A DNA stretch of 64,000 nt from Psychroflexus longus (GTDB taxonomy: Bacteria; Bacteroidota; Bacteroidia; Flavobacteriales; Flavobacteriaceae): the NCBI RefSeq assembly GCF_020164595.1, contig NZ_JAIQZE010000001.1, positions 248,001 through 312,000 of the forward strand. The letters are read 5' to 3'. Each line of letters opens with the position of its first letter. Position 1 is the first letter of the stretch. The position numbers were made by a program, and so were the translations under genes. Below are positions 7,815 to 15,080 of the stretch, piece after piece. The notes beneath the pieces were generated by a model. It was not told the origin of the DNA, did not search any database, and saw nothing but the letters and a program-made list of their open reading frames with translations.

Positions 7815-8540
7815 ATGCAAGACATGTCTAAGTACAACGAAGAAGACTTATGGGTCTGGAAAACACTCTTTGATAGACAGAAGGAAAACATTTCTGGCAA
7901 AGCTTCTCAAGAATACATAGATGCATTGGAACATATGTCTCCCGTTTTGAATGCAAACGAAATTCCAAGTTTTAAAAAAATTAATATTTGGTTTGAGACT
8001 GAAACCAAATGGGAGCTTAAGGTAGTGCCTGGACTTATACCTGTAGAAGACTTTTTTCAATTACTTGCCGAACGTAAGTTTTGTTCTTCAACATGGTTGC
8101 GTTCCAAAGATAGCTTAGACTATCTGGAAGAGCCAGATATGTTTCACGATATTTTTGGCCATGTCCCTTTATTGAGCAATCCTATTTTTTCTGAATTTGT
8201 ATATGAGTTTGGCAAACTTGGCTGTCAATTTCTGGATGAGCCAGAAAAGCTCTTACAACTTCAGCGTCTTTACTGGTTTACAATTGAATTTGGTGTTATC
8301 GAAGAAAAAGGTAAAATTCAATCCTACGGTGCTGGTATTTTATCTTCTTATGGAGAAACTAATCAAATCCACGAAATGAAGGCTAATTTTCTGGATTACT
8401 CCATTGAAGCTATTATCAAAAAAGTTTTCAGAACTGATATCATGCAAGAAGATTATTACGTGATCTCATCCTTTGAGACCCTATTTGAATCACTCAAAAA
8501 ACTATCCAAAGTCTGGAACAAGGAACTAACTGAGGTTTAA
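7815..8540 (+). CDS. phhA: phenylalanine 4-monooxygenase (tetrahydropterin-dependent)
   Basis: 241 residues, a single catalytic domain without the regulatory ACT domain of animal enzymes. It converts L-phenylalanine to L-tyrosine using O2, non-haem iron and tetrahydrobiopterin. The iron ligands are visible: His111 and His116 in EEPDMFHDIFGHVPLL, and Glu158 in YWFTIEFG. The start at 7815 was chosen because it follows the leader terminator; Met4 at 7824 is an alternative. Expression is probably controlled by the tyrosine leader at 7675-7802, which fits its role as tyrosine producer. It is monocistronic as far as can be seen. A decayed copy of its 3' end lies at 11448-11570. Confidence 0.93.
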   Translation: MQDMSKYNEEDLWVWKTLFDRQKENISGKASQEYIDALEHMSPVLNANEIPSFKKINIWFETETKWELKVVPGLIPVEDFFQLLAERKFCSSTWLRSKDSLDYLEEPDMFHDIFGHVPLLSNPIFSEFVYEFGKLGCQFLDEPEKLLQLQRLYWFTIEFGVIEEKGKIQSYGAGILSSYGETNQIHEMKANFLDYSIEAIIKKVFRTDIMQEDYYVISSFETLFESLKKLSKVWNKELTEV

Positions 8541-8631
8541 ATTTTGAATTGCTTCAACTTAATTGTCATAAAGATGAACGATGATTAAAGTTTCTTCGTT
8601 TATGCTTTTATTACTTACTTTTTTTAAAGTC
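8418..8631 (+). repeat. direct repeat copy A: 3' end of phhA plus downstream flank
   Basis: The last 40 or so codons of phhA and about 90 bp after the stop recur at 11448-11662 in the same orientation. In the core (8481-8631 against 11511-11662) I count about 15 differences over about 151 bp by hand, including one indel. Confidence 0.85.
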
Positions 8632-8885
8632 CATTTTCTATTTGGTTATTGACCAATTATTGAAAACAATTCAATTATAATCTAAAACGAGTTTACTTTT
8701 TAAAATACTTTTTGAGGCTTTAATCTGAAGAATTTTAAACCTAATTTTGAAATTAATCTTAAAATATTTTTGACGTTATATTCCCCATTAGGAATATCTT
8801 GAATAAAAAGTCAATTTTATTTTTTATAAAAATTCTTTGTTTTGAGGAGAGTTTTCATAAATTTATCCAAAAATGAACTAAAAAC
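8541..8885. other. 345-bp intergenic stretch after phhA
   Basis: The first 90 bp belong to direct repeat copy A. The rest is AT-rich with no supported gene. No strong terminator follows phhA, and I see no full promoter consensus before the Tat oxidoreductase at 8886. Confidence 0.6.
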
Positions 8886-10376
8886 ATGGATAATTTCAAG
8901 TACAAAACTAGCTTATCTAGACGAAAGTTTATCAAAAACATAAGCATAGCAACCGCAGGAGCTACTATCTTACCAAGTCATGTAATTTCAGGCTTAGGAT
9001 ATACCGCGCCCAGCGATAAACTCAACATCGCCGGAATTGGTGTTGGTGGTATGGGAAGAAGCAATTTAAGAAACATGAATTCTCAAAACATAGTTGCGTT
9101 GGCAGATGTTGACTGGAGCTATGCCAAACGCTGTTTTGACGATTATCCTAAAGCGAAAAAGTATAAAGATTACCGTGTCATGCTGGACGAAATGGACAAA
9201 GACATAGATGCGGTAATGATAAGCACGCCAGACCACACGCATTATGTAAGTGCGAGAGATGCCATGCAGGCTGGAAAACATGTTTACCTTCAAAAACCCC
9301 TTACACATTCTGTGTATGAATCCAGGAAGTTGACTGAGTTGTCTAAGACCAGCGGCGTTGCCACCCAGATGGGAAACCAAGGTAACTCATCGGATGATAT
9401 GCGTAAAGTGTGCGAGTGGATTTGGAACGGTGAGATAGGCGAAGTCACCAAAGTAGATGCTTGGACAGACCGCCCTATCTGGCCTCAAGGCTTGGAACGA
9501 CCAAAAGATAAGCATGCTGTGCCAGACACCTTGGACTGGGATCTATTTTTAGGGCCAGCTGCAGAACGACCATATCATCCCTCCTACACTCCTTGGAATT
9601 GGAGAGCATGGTGGGACTTTGGTACAGGAGCCTTGGGTGATATGGCTTGCCATATAATGGATCCCGTTTATAAAGCGCTTGAGCTTGGCTTTCCTTATGC
9701 TTTCGAAGCAAGTTCTACACAAGTGAATACAGAAAGTGCTCCCGCAGCAGAAAAAGTAACATACTATTTTGGCGAGCGTCCCAAAAAAGGAAATATTAAC
9801 ATGCCAGCAGTAGAGTTTACCTGGTACGATGGAGGTTTGAAACCAGACCGCCCTGAAGGCTTGAAACCTGGAATGTATCCTGGTGACCAACAGGGATGGG
9901 GTGGTGCTATTTTTTATGGAACCAAAGGAACTTTGATATGTGGCACCTATGCTATGGATCCTTTCATAATAGGCAGAGAGGATAATCCCCCTGCTACTAC
10001 TGGTGAATTGAGAATAATTCCAGATGCATTGAGTGGAGGTCATGAAATGGACTGGATTAGAGCAGCCAAAGAAGATAAAAATAATAGAGTTGAAGCTAGC
10101 TCAAACTTTAGCTATGCTGGACCATTGAATGAGGTTGTTGTCGCTGGAAACCTAGCTGTAAGACTTCAAGATTTGAGAAGAAAACTAGAGTGGGATGCCG
10201 AAAAAATGGAAATCACAAATATTGGCGATAGTGAAGAGATAAGAGTGGTAAGTTCCGATAGTTTTACAGTGGTAGATGGAGATCCAAAATTTGATACTCA
10301 ATATGAAACCATTAATGCTAAAAACGCAGCTAAAGAATACATCAAGCGAACATATAGAAAAGGCTGGTCATATTAA
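8886..10376 (+). CDS. Gfo/Idh/MocA oxidoreductase with Tat signal peptide
   Basis: 496 residues. The N-terminus has a twin-arginine motif (SRRKFIKN, residues 10-17) and a hydrophobic segment ending near residue 35, so it is predicted to be exported folded with its cofactor. The Rossmann motif GIGVGGMGRSN (about 51-61), a QKP variant of the family's EKP motif (YLQKPLTHS), and a C-terminal domain with DMACHIMDP follow. The long form with WDLFLGPAAERPYHP belongs to the Bacteroidota/Planctomycetes Tat group, some of whose members oxidise the C3 hydroxyl of glycosides. The gene is 64 bp upstream of a DUF1080 lipoprotein, whose family includes 3-keto-glycoside hydrolases, so the pair could oxidise and then cleave a glycoside in the periplasm (inference). 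Confidence 0.88.
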   Translation: MDNFKYKTSLSRRKFIKNISIATAGATILPSHVISGLGYTAPSDKLNIAGIGVGGMGRSNLRNMNSQNIVALADVDWSYAKRCFDDYPKAKKYKDYRVMLDEMDKDIDAVMISTPDHTHYVSARDAMQAGKHVYLQKPLTHSVYESRKLTELSKTSGVATQMGNQGNSSDDMRKVCEWIWNGEIGEVTKVDAWTDRPIWPQGLERPKDKHAVPDTLDWDLFLGPAAERPYHPSYTPWNWRAWWDFGTGALGDMACHIMDPVYKALELGFPYAFEASSTQVNTESAPAAEKVTYYFGERPKKGNINMPAVEFTWYDGGLKPDRPEGLKPGMYPGDQQGWGGAIFYGTKGTLICGTYAMDPFIIGREDNPPATTGELRIIPDALSGGHEMDWIRAAKEDKNNRVEASSNFSYAGPLNEVVVAGNLAVRLQDLRRKLEWDAEKMEITNIGDSEEIRVVSSDSFTVVDGDPKFDTQYETINAKNAAKEYIKRTYRKGWSY

Positions 10377-10440
10377 TCAACAAAATCTCAAACTTAGTTA
10401 TAACTAAAATTAAAATCATAACAATATAACAACTAGACAC

Positions 10441-11247
10441 ATGAAAAAAATATTTTGGACCTTTTCAATTTTTGGATTACTTGCAGTTGGATGTGGCGAT
10501 GCAAACAAAAAAGAAGACAATAAAAAAAGTGAAACAACTCAAGCTAGCAGCGAAGAAGTGGCAAGCACTTCAAATTCTAACACGCTTACTGAAGAAGAAA
10601 AAAAAGACGGCTGGAAACTACTCTTTAATGGAGAAGATAGCGGAAATTGGAGAGGGTATAATATTGAAGAATTCCCATCTGATTGGAAAATTCAAGATGG
10701 AACTATACACATGTCGGCTTCTGGAAGAGGTGAAGCTGGTTCAGAAAATGGAGGGGACATTTTATACGACGAAACCTTTGAGAATTTTCATTTGAAACTG
10801 GAATGGAAAATTTCTGAAGGTGGCAATTCAGGAATCTTTTATTTAGGGCAAGAATCTGATGAACTTGACTACATATGGAAAACCGCTCCAGAGATGCAGG
10901 TACTCGACAATGAAAAGCATCCGGACGCAATGCTTGGTACTGATGGGAATAGAAAAGCTGGCTCGCTTTACGACTTATACCCTGCAGATCCGCAAAACGC
11001 TAGAGAAGTTGGAGAATGGAATGAAGTTGAGATCATAGTTTATGATGGCACTGTTGTTCATAAACAAAATGGAGAAACTGTCGTAGAATATCATTTATGG
11101 ACGCCTCAGTGGAAAGAAGATGTAGCCAACAGTAAATTTCCGAGCTTAAATGAAAATTGGGCCGACGTTGCAAAAGAAGGATACATTGGTCTCCAAGACC
11201 ATGGGGACGATGTCTGGTTTAGAAACATTAAAATTAAAGAAATGTAA
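10441..11247 (+). CDS. DUF1080 (3-keto-disaccharide hydrolase domain) lipoprotein
   Basis: 268 residues. A type II signal peptide with lipobox LLAVGC (Cys18) is followed by a low-complexity Lys/Ser/Glu linker to about residue 48, then one DUF1080 jelly-roll domain (GWKLLFNGEDSGNWRGY to the C-terminus), with the conserved GNSGIFYLGQE and the C-terminal GYIGLQDHG. Members of this family bind sugars, and some hydrolyse or eliminate 3-keto-glycosides. Together with the exported oxidoreductase 64 bp upstream it probably forms a two-gene unit acting at the periplasm or outer membrane. A strong terminator follows at 11333. Substrate unknown. Confidence 0.88.
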   Translation: MKKIFWTFSIFGLLAVGCGDANKKEDNKKSETTQASSEEVASTSNSNTLTEEEKKDGWKLLFNGEDSGNWRGYNIEEFPSDWKIQDGTIHMSASGRGEAGSENGGDILYDETFENFHLKLEWKISEGGNSGIFYLGQESDELDYIWKTAPEMQVLDNEKHPDAMLGTDGNRKAGSLYDLYPADPQNAREVGEWNEVEIIVYDGTVVHKQNGETVVEYHLWTPQWKEDVANSKFPSLNENWADVAKEGYIGLQDHGDDVWFRNIKIKEM

Positions 11248-11332
11248 TATTAGTCTGAAGAACTTAAGGTATTTAGTCAAGACAATGACGTCATGATTTT
11301 AGCTTAAGCTTTAATTTGAATTCACTTATCAA

Positions 11333-11363
11333 TGAACCCGATTCCTTTTTCGAATCGGGTTCA
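11333..11363 (+). terminator. intrinsic terminator after the DUF1080 gene
   Basis: A perfect 12-bp stem, TGAACCCGATTC (11333-11344) with GAATCGGGTTCA (11352-11363), 7-nt loop, followed by a moderately T-rich stretch. The core CCCGATTC/GAnTCGGG is the same as in the phhA attenuator. It is either coincidence or a relic of a second phhA leader. Confidence 0.65.
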
Positions 11364-11447
11364 CTGTTTATACTTCTTAGCTATAGAACTTTGCCAGGTT
11401 TTGTAAACGCCGAAAATTAATTGAATTAATCTTTTAAAGCCTAATTT

Positions 11448-11570
11448 AAAAGGTTTATCGGGTCTAGTCACAAGCAAAAAGATCGCATGGCTATATCTTC
11501 ATTTAAAATACTGTTTGAATCACTCAATAAACTATCCAGAGTCTGGAACAAGGAGCTAGCTGAGGTTTAA
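11448..11570 (+). pseudogene. decayed duplicate of the 3' end of phhA
   Basis: From 11487 (ATG) to the TAA at 11568-11570 an open stretch of 27 codons (ending SRVWNKELAEV) matches the C-terminus of phhA (SKVWNKELTEV) with the same stop codon. Similarity continues upstream in the same register to about 11448, but an in-frame TAG and indels break it. No iron ligand region is present, so it cannot encode an active enzyme. The match goes on about 90 bp past the stop, so this is a DNA duplication and not convergent protein sequence. Confidence 0.85.
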
Positions 11571-11662
11571 ATTTTGAATTACTTCAACTTAATTGTTATA
11601 AAAAATGAACGATAATTAAAGTTTCTTCGTTTATACTTATGTTCCTTACTTTTTATAAAGTC
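11448..11662 (+). repeat. direct repeat copy B
   Basis: Second copy of the sequence at 8418-8631, in direct orientation. Between the two copies lie exactly two genes, the Tat oxidoreductase and the DUF1080 lipoprotein. Confidence 0.85.
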
Positions 11663-11762
11663 TAGTTATTACGCGGCTTTAAGTCAGGGTATTTGGAATA
11701 TTTTAGTTAAAATTGTATTGTTAAAAAATACCAGCAATATTTTATAATATATTGCACTTTAA

Positions 11763-13013
11763 ATGAAGTTTAATTATCAGATGAAATTTAATTCAAAATT
11801 CGTTTTTAGGTTCTTATTATTTACCACACTGGCTGTGATAATCTCCTACACCATGTTTCAAAACTTTGCTTTTAGCAATTTTGAAACCTTTACTGAAGAT
11901 ACTTCGGAAGTAATGGAACCGGCACCTAAGCCTTCAACTCCAGATTACGCTTCATTATTTTCTACAGAACTTGAAGTTTTACAGGATCAAATTCAGAAGA
12001 GAGCAAAACGCAACAGGATAAATGGTTCTGTATTGGTAGCCTATAAAGATCAAATCCTTTATAAGGAAGATTTTGGTTTTGAAAATCCAATCCAAAAAAT
12101 CCCTATGCAACCAGGAAAATCTTATCAGTTAGCTTCTGTAAGTAAACAATATACGGCAGCTGCTATCCTAAAACTTCATGAAGAGAAAATGATTGATATA
12201 AATCACCAGGTCTCTACATATTTACCCAATTTTAAATTTGAAACTGTTACTATAAGGGATTTACTGAAGCACAGGTCTGGATTATGGAACTATATGTATC
12301 TTACAGAGCAATACTGGGATAATGAGGTTGCTCCAAATAATCTTGAAGTTGTTGACCTTATAAATGCACATGCAGCCAGATTGAATTTTCCTTCTGGCAG
12401 ATACTTTAGCTACAGCAATACAGGTTATGTAGTGCTAGGTGCTATTGTGGAACAAGTAAGCAAGTTAAGCCTCGGGGAATTTCTAAAACAAGAATTTCTG
12501 CTGCCACTTTGCTTAGATGAAACTTTTGTAGAGAAAAATGATTTAAACAAGTCTTCTATATTAAGTGGCTACCAAACCTATGGACGATCTTTTATAGAAT
12601 TACCAGCAGGATTTCACAACAATGCTGTGGGTGACAAGGGAATTTACGCTTCCCCTGAAGATTTACATGTGTGGTTTCGCGATCTCAAAAACGGTAAGAT
12701 TCTTAACCAAGAAAACGTTGACTTGATGTTTGGAAGGGATAAGGGTGGTAAAAATGAACGCTATGGGATGGGTTTCAGACTTGAAAAGAAAGCTAATGAA
12801 CCCGTTATTTTCCATAACGGTCTCTGGGATGGCTTCAGAAATGGTTTGGAATATCACCCAAATCAAGATCTTGTCATTATTGTAATGACCAATACTCAAA
12901 ATAAGCAGAAGCACTACTTCCAAAAGTACCTTGTTAATAAGGCAAAAAAACTCATTGATACTGCGGGAAATAGACTAAAACTGGAAAAACAGGAACCTGA
13001 GTTGAATTTATAA
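11763..13013 (+). CDS. serine hydrolase, class C beta-lactamase family
   Basis: 416 residues. An N-terminal membrane anchor or signal segment (residues 12-32) is followed by a linker, then the beta-lactamase/transpeptidase-like domain. The nucleophile motif SxxK is S125-V-S-K128, the tyrosine motif is Y217-S-N219, and the third motif appears as HNGLWDG near residue 346. The set is that of penicillin-binding-protein-like esterases and D-aminopeptidases and not of dedicated beta-lactamases; the substrate may be a peptide or ester. A second ATG six codons downstream (11781) is an alternative start. It stands alone, with the phhA relic upstream. Confidence 0.88.
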   Translation: MKFNYQMKFNSKFVFRFLLFTTLAVIISYTMFQNFAFSNFETFTEDTSEVMEPAPKPSTPDYASLFSTELEVLQDQIQKRAKRNRINGSVLVAYKDQILYKEDFGFENPIQKIPMQPGKSYQLASVSKQYTAAAILKLHEEKMIDINHQVSTYLPNFKFETVTIRDLLKHRSGLWNYMYLTEQYWDNEVAPNNLEVVDLINAHAARLNFPSGRYFSYSNTGYVVLGAIVEQVSKLSLGEFLKQEFLLPLCLDETFVEKNDLNKSSILSGYQTYGRSFIELPAGFHNNAVGDKGIYASPEDLHVWFRDLKNGKILNQENVDLMFGRDKGGKNERYGMGFRLEKKANEPVIFHNGLWDGFRNGLEYHPNQDLVIIVMTNTQNKQKHYFQKYLVNKAKKLIDTAGNRLKLEKQEPELNL

Positions 13014-13178
13014 CCAATCTTCACCAAGTGGCTTATAAAATTAATTTCAATCGAATTATTTAGAGTAATTCTGTGAATAGTTCAATTGTAATACAATTCA
13101 AGCATCTGATTATTAGTAGTTTATAAATCGTGGCACAGACTTTGGTTTTATAGTTATATAACATTAAAACCTTTAGCC

Positions 13179-14273
13179 ATGAAACGATTAGCAGTATTAC
13201 TCGCAGGGTTCATTTTTACAAGTATGTCTGGATGGGCAAATGATTGGAACTCGAACTCGAATCAAGCTTTCATTTTCACGGAAAATGGTATTGAGTTTTC
13301 TGTGTTTCAAGATGGTCAATTTGATTTTTTTATACCAAATTCCGGACCCAATGTATCAGCTGGATTTAGAACTTCAAATGTGAACTTTAGTTTTAACACG
13401 GGTTATAATTACAATCCTTACGTACAATACGATAGTTACGGAGCTGTTATACAAATTCAAAACACTCCAATTTTCTATGATAATTTTGGCCGTATACATC
13501 AGGTTGGAAGTATTTATATGGACTACACTTCTTTTGGGAGGCTGAATAGAATCGGTGGGTTACAATTATTTTATAGAAATAATATGCTATGGAGACAAAG
13601 CGGATTCATAAACCATATCAATAGAAGCTATGTATGGAGACCTTGGCATAACTATTATGCAATGCCTGCTGCACAATTTAATTTGATAGGTTACTATCCG
13701 TACAGACAATTCTATGTGCCAGTTAGACATATATATTATAGACCTTATATCAATAATAATCGTCATTTTACTTTTAACAGGCACCAAACCAACTATAGAC
13801 GAGGTGCTAATTCTACAAGGTCTCAAGCTTATGCGCAATCACCTAGAACCAGGGCTGAAAGAAACCTCAGATCAAATGTTCAAAGACGTCATAAGGAGAT
13901 TAATGCTAGTCGAAATTCAAGACTTTCAAGTGCAAACACTACAAGAAGGGAAAACTCCAGATCTATTTCTGAAGTCCATAGAAGCGCTAATAGAGATGCC
14001 TCTTCCCGAGTGAATAGAGCAGCAGCACCTCAAGAAGTAAAGCCAAATGTAAGAAGAAACCAGGTCTCTGGGAGATCTAGTGAGACTACAAGCCATAGAA
14101 GCATTTCCCAAAGGTCTACTAGGCCAGATCAGGCTAGAAGTAGCAACAGAAGAACAAGTGAAGTTTCTGGTAGAAATTCGGTTCAGACCAAACCTGCACC
14201 AGTTACTAGAACTAAACATAATTCTGAAAGAAGCTCAAGATCAAATAGTAGCAGGAGCTCCAGAAACCGATAA
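13179..14273 (+). CDS. secreted protein with basic Arg/Ser-rich tail
   Basis: 364 residues, function not recognised. A signal peptide (residues 1-20, ending near SGWAND) is followed by an aromatic and Asn/Tyr-rich domain (about 25-195) with short repeated phrases such as YDSYGAVIQIQN and YTSFGRLNRIGG. The C-terminal 165 residues are a disordered tail dominated by Arg, Ser and Asn (RSNVQRRHKEINASRNSR and similar). Such tails can bind polyanions such as nucleic acid or acidic polysaccharide (inference). There is no T9SS C-terminal domain. A strong terminator follows, so the gene is probably monocistronic. Confidence 0.8.
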   Translation: MKRLAVLLAGFIFTSMSGWANDWNSNSNQAFIFTENGIEFSVFQDGQFDFFIPNSGPNVSAGFRTSNVNFSFNTGYNYNPYVQYDSYGAVIQIQNTPIFYDNFGRIHQVGSIYMDYTSFGRLNRIGGLQLFYRNNMLWRQSGFINHINRSYVWRPWHNYYAMPAAQFNLIGYYPYRQFYVPVRHIYYRPYINNNRHFTFNRHQTNYRRGANSTRSQAYAQSPRTRAERNLRSNVQRRHKEINASRNSRLSSANTTRRENSRSISEVHRSANRDASSRVNRAAAPQEVKPNVRRNQVSGRSSETTSHRSISQRSTRPDQARSSNRRTSEVSGRNSVQTKPAPVTRTKHNSERSSRSNSSRSSRNR

Positions 14274-14292
14274 AAACTTTATTTCTAAGATT

Positions 14293-14329
14293 AAAGCCCC
14301 TCTTTTACTGAATTAAAAAGAGGGGCTTT
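14293..14329. terminator. bidirectional intrinsic terminator
   Basis: A 14-bp perfect stem, AAAGCCCCTCTTTT (14293-14306) with AAAAGAGGGGCTTT (14316-14329), with A- and T-tracts on either side. It sits between the convergent basic-tail protein gene (plus) and the lipoprotein gene (minus) and can serve both. Confidence 0.9.
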
Positions 14330-14365
14330 TTATATCTTTAATATAAAGGTCTCAAAAAAATCGAT

Positions 14366-14989
14366 TTACTCTACCACATAATTCTCCCAACCCCAGGAAG
14401 GCTGTGGTGTATCTATTGGCGATTCCAAATCAAATCCAATTGAAAATTTGACAGGAGAACCTATTCTCCTCAGGTTATAAGTGAATTGCTTTTCGTCTAC
14501 TGTGATCCACCATAAATTTGTTGCAAAATCTACAGTCTCCTGATCTGCTGGAAACATCGCTAAACCATCAAAACCAGTATTAGGTGTCACTCCACCGTAC
14601 ATGGTGACCTCATCCTCGCTTCCATCTACTTTACGGTGATCATGCTTCAACTGGATACCCTTATCAGTTTTAGTCAAAATCCAGGTTCTTGATAGGTTAT
14701 CGCCAACATTGAATGGAATATAGATGGTATCTTTCTTTACATCCAAAACGTGCATAACCAGTTTCTTTCCCCTAAAGTCATCTCCTTCTGGAGCTTCTAA
14801 AACTTCACCTTGAAAAGATTTTCCTTTCAGTTTTGCGAGTCTGTTCCAAAAATTAATGTTAATTCTTTCAGCTGAAGAGGATACTGCTTCAGTTTCAGGC
14901 TCTGCGGCCAGATTTTCTTTTTCTTTATCCGTAGAATTTTGACAGCTGAATAAGGTTAAAGCCAATAAAGTTATAAATATAAATTTCAT
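14366..14989 (-). CDS. hypothetical lipoprotein
   Basis: 207 residues; I do not recognise a family. A type II signal peptide with lipobox LFSC (Cys16) and a short Glu/Lys-rich linker lead to a predicted beta-rich domain (residues 45-200) with GSEDEVTMYGGVTPNTGFDGL and a conserved-looking tail PSWGWENYVVE. It should be anchored in the outer or inner membrane. Its promoter is not clear. It has its own terminator on the 3' side (14293-14329) and follows the metalloprotease gene after the terminator at 15033. Confidence 0.8.
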   Translation of the reverse strand: MKFIFITLLALTLFSCQNSTDKEKENLAAEPETEAVSSSAERININFWNRLAKLKGKSFQGEVLEAPEGDDFRGKKLVMHVLDVKKDTIYIPFNVGDNLSRTWILTKTDKGIQLKHDHRKVDGSEDEVTMYGGVTPNTGFDGLAMFPADQETVDFATNLWWITVDEKQFTYNLRRIGSPVKFSIGFDLESPIDTPQPSWGWENYVVE

Positions 14990-15032
14990 AAGTTTTAATT
15001 TGTTTTAAAAGTAAAGGTTTGGATGAATAAAA

Positions 15033-15058
15033 AAGCCACTTTCACGTGAAAGTGGCTT
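15033..15058 (-). terminator. terminator of the metalloprotease gene
   Basis: A near-continuous palindrome, AAGCCACTTTCA/TGAAAGTGGCTT, with a 2-nt centre. On the minus strand it is followed by a run of T residues, 23 bp after the stop of the 15081-17570 gene. Confidence 0.85.
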
Positions 15059-15080
15059 AAAAAATGAAAACACTCAGCGG

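Larger units (their letters stand above)
11248..11762. other. 515-bp intergenic stretch with phhA relic
   Basis: Contains the terminator at 11333-11363 and the decayed phhA 3' copy with its flank (11448-11662). The final 100 bp before the serine hydrolase are AT-rich, without a convincing promoter match. Confidence 0.7.

Noticed and set aside
9549-10043. 164-codon minus-strand open frame
   Set aside because: Lies inside the Tat oxidoreductase gene, has no recognisable domain, and is a frame shadow of the plus-strand gene.
11333-11363. Second attenuator of the phhA type
   Set aside because: It shares the stem core with the phhA attenuator, but no leader ORF precedes it and a DUF1080 gene ends just upstream, so a plain terminator is the simplest reading.
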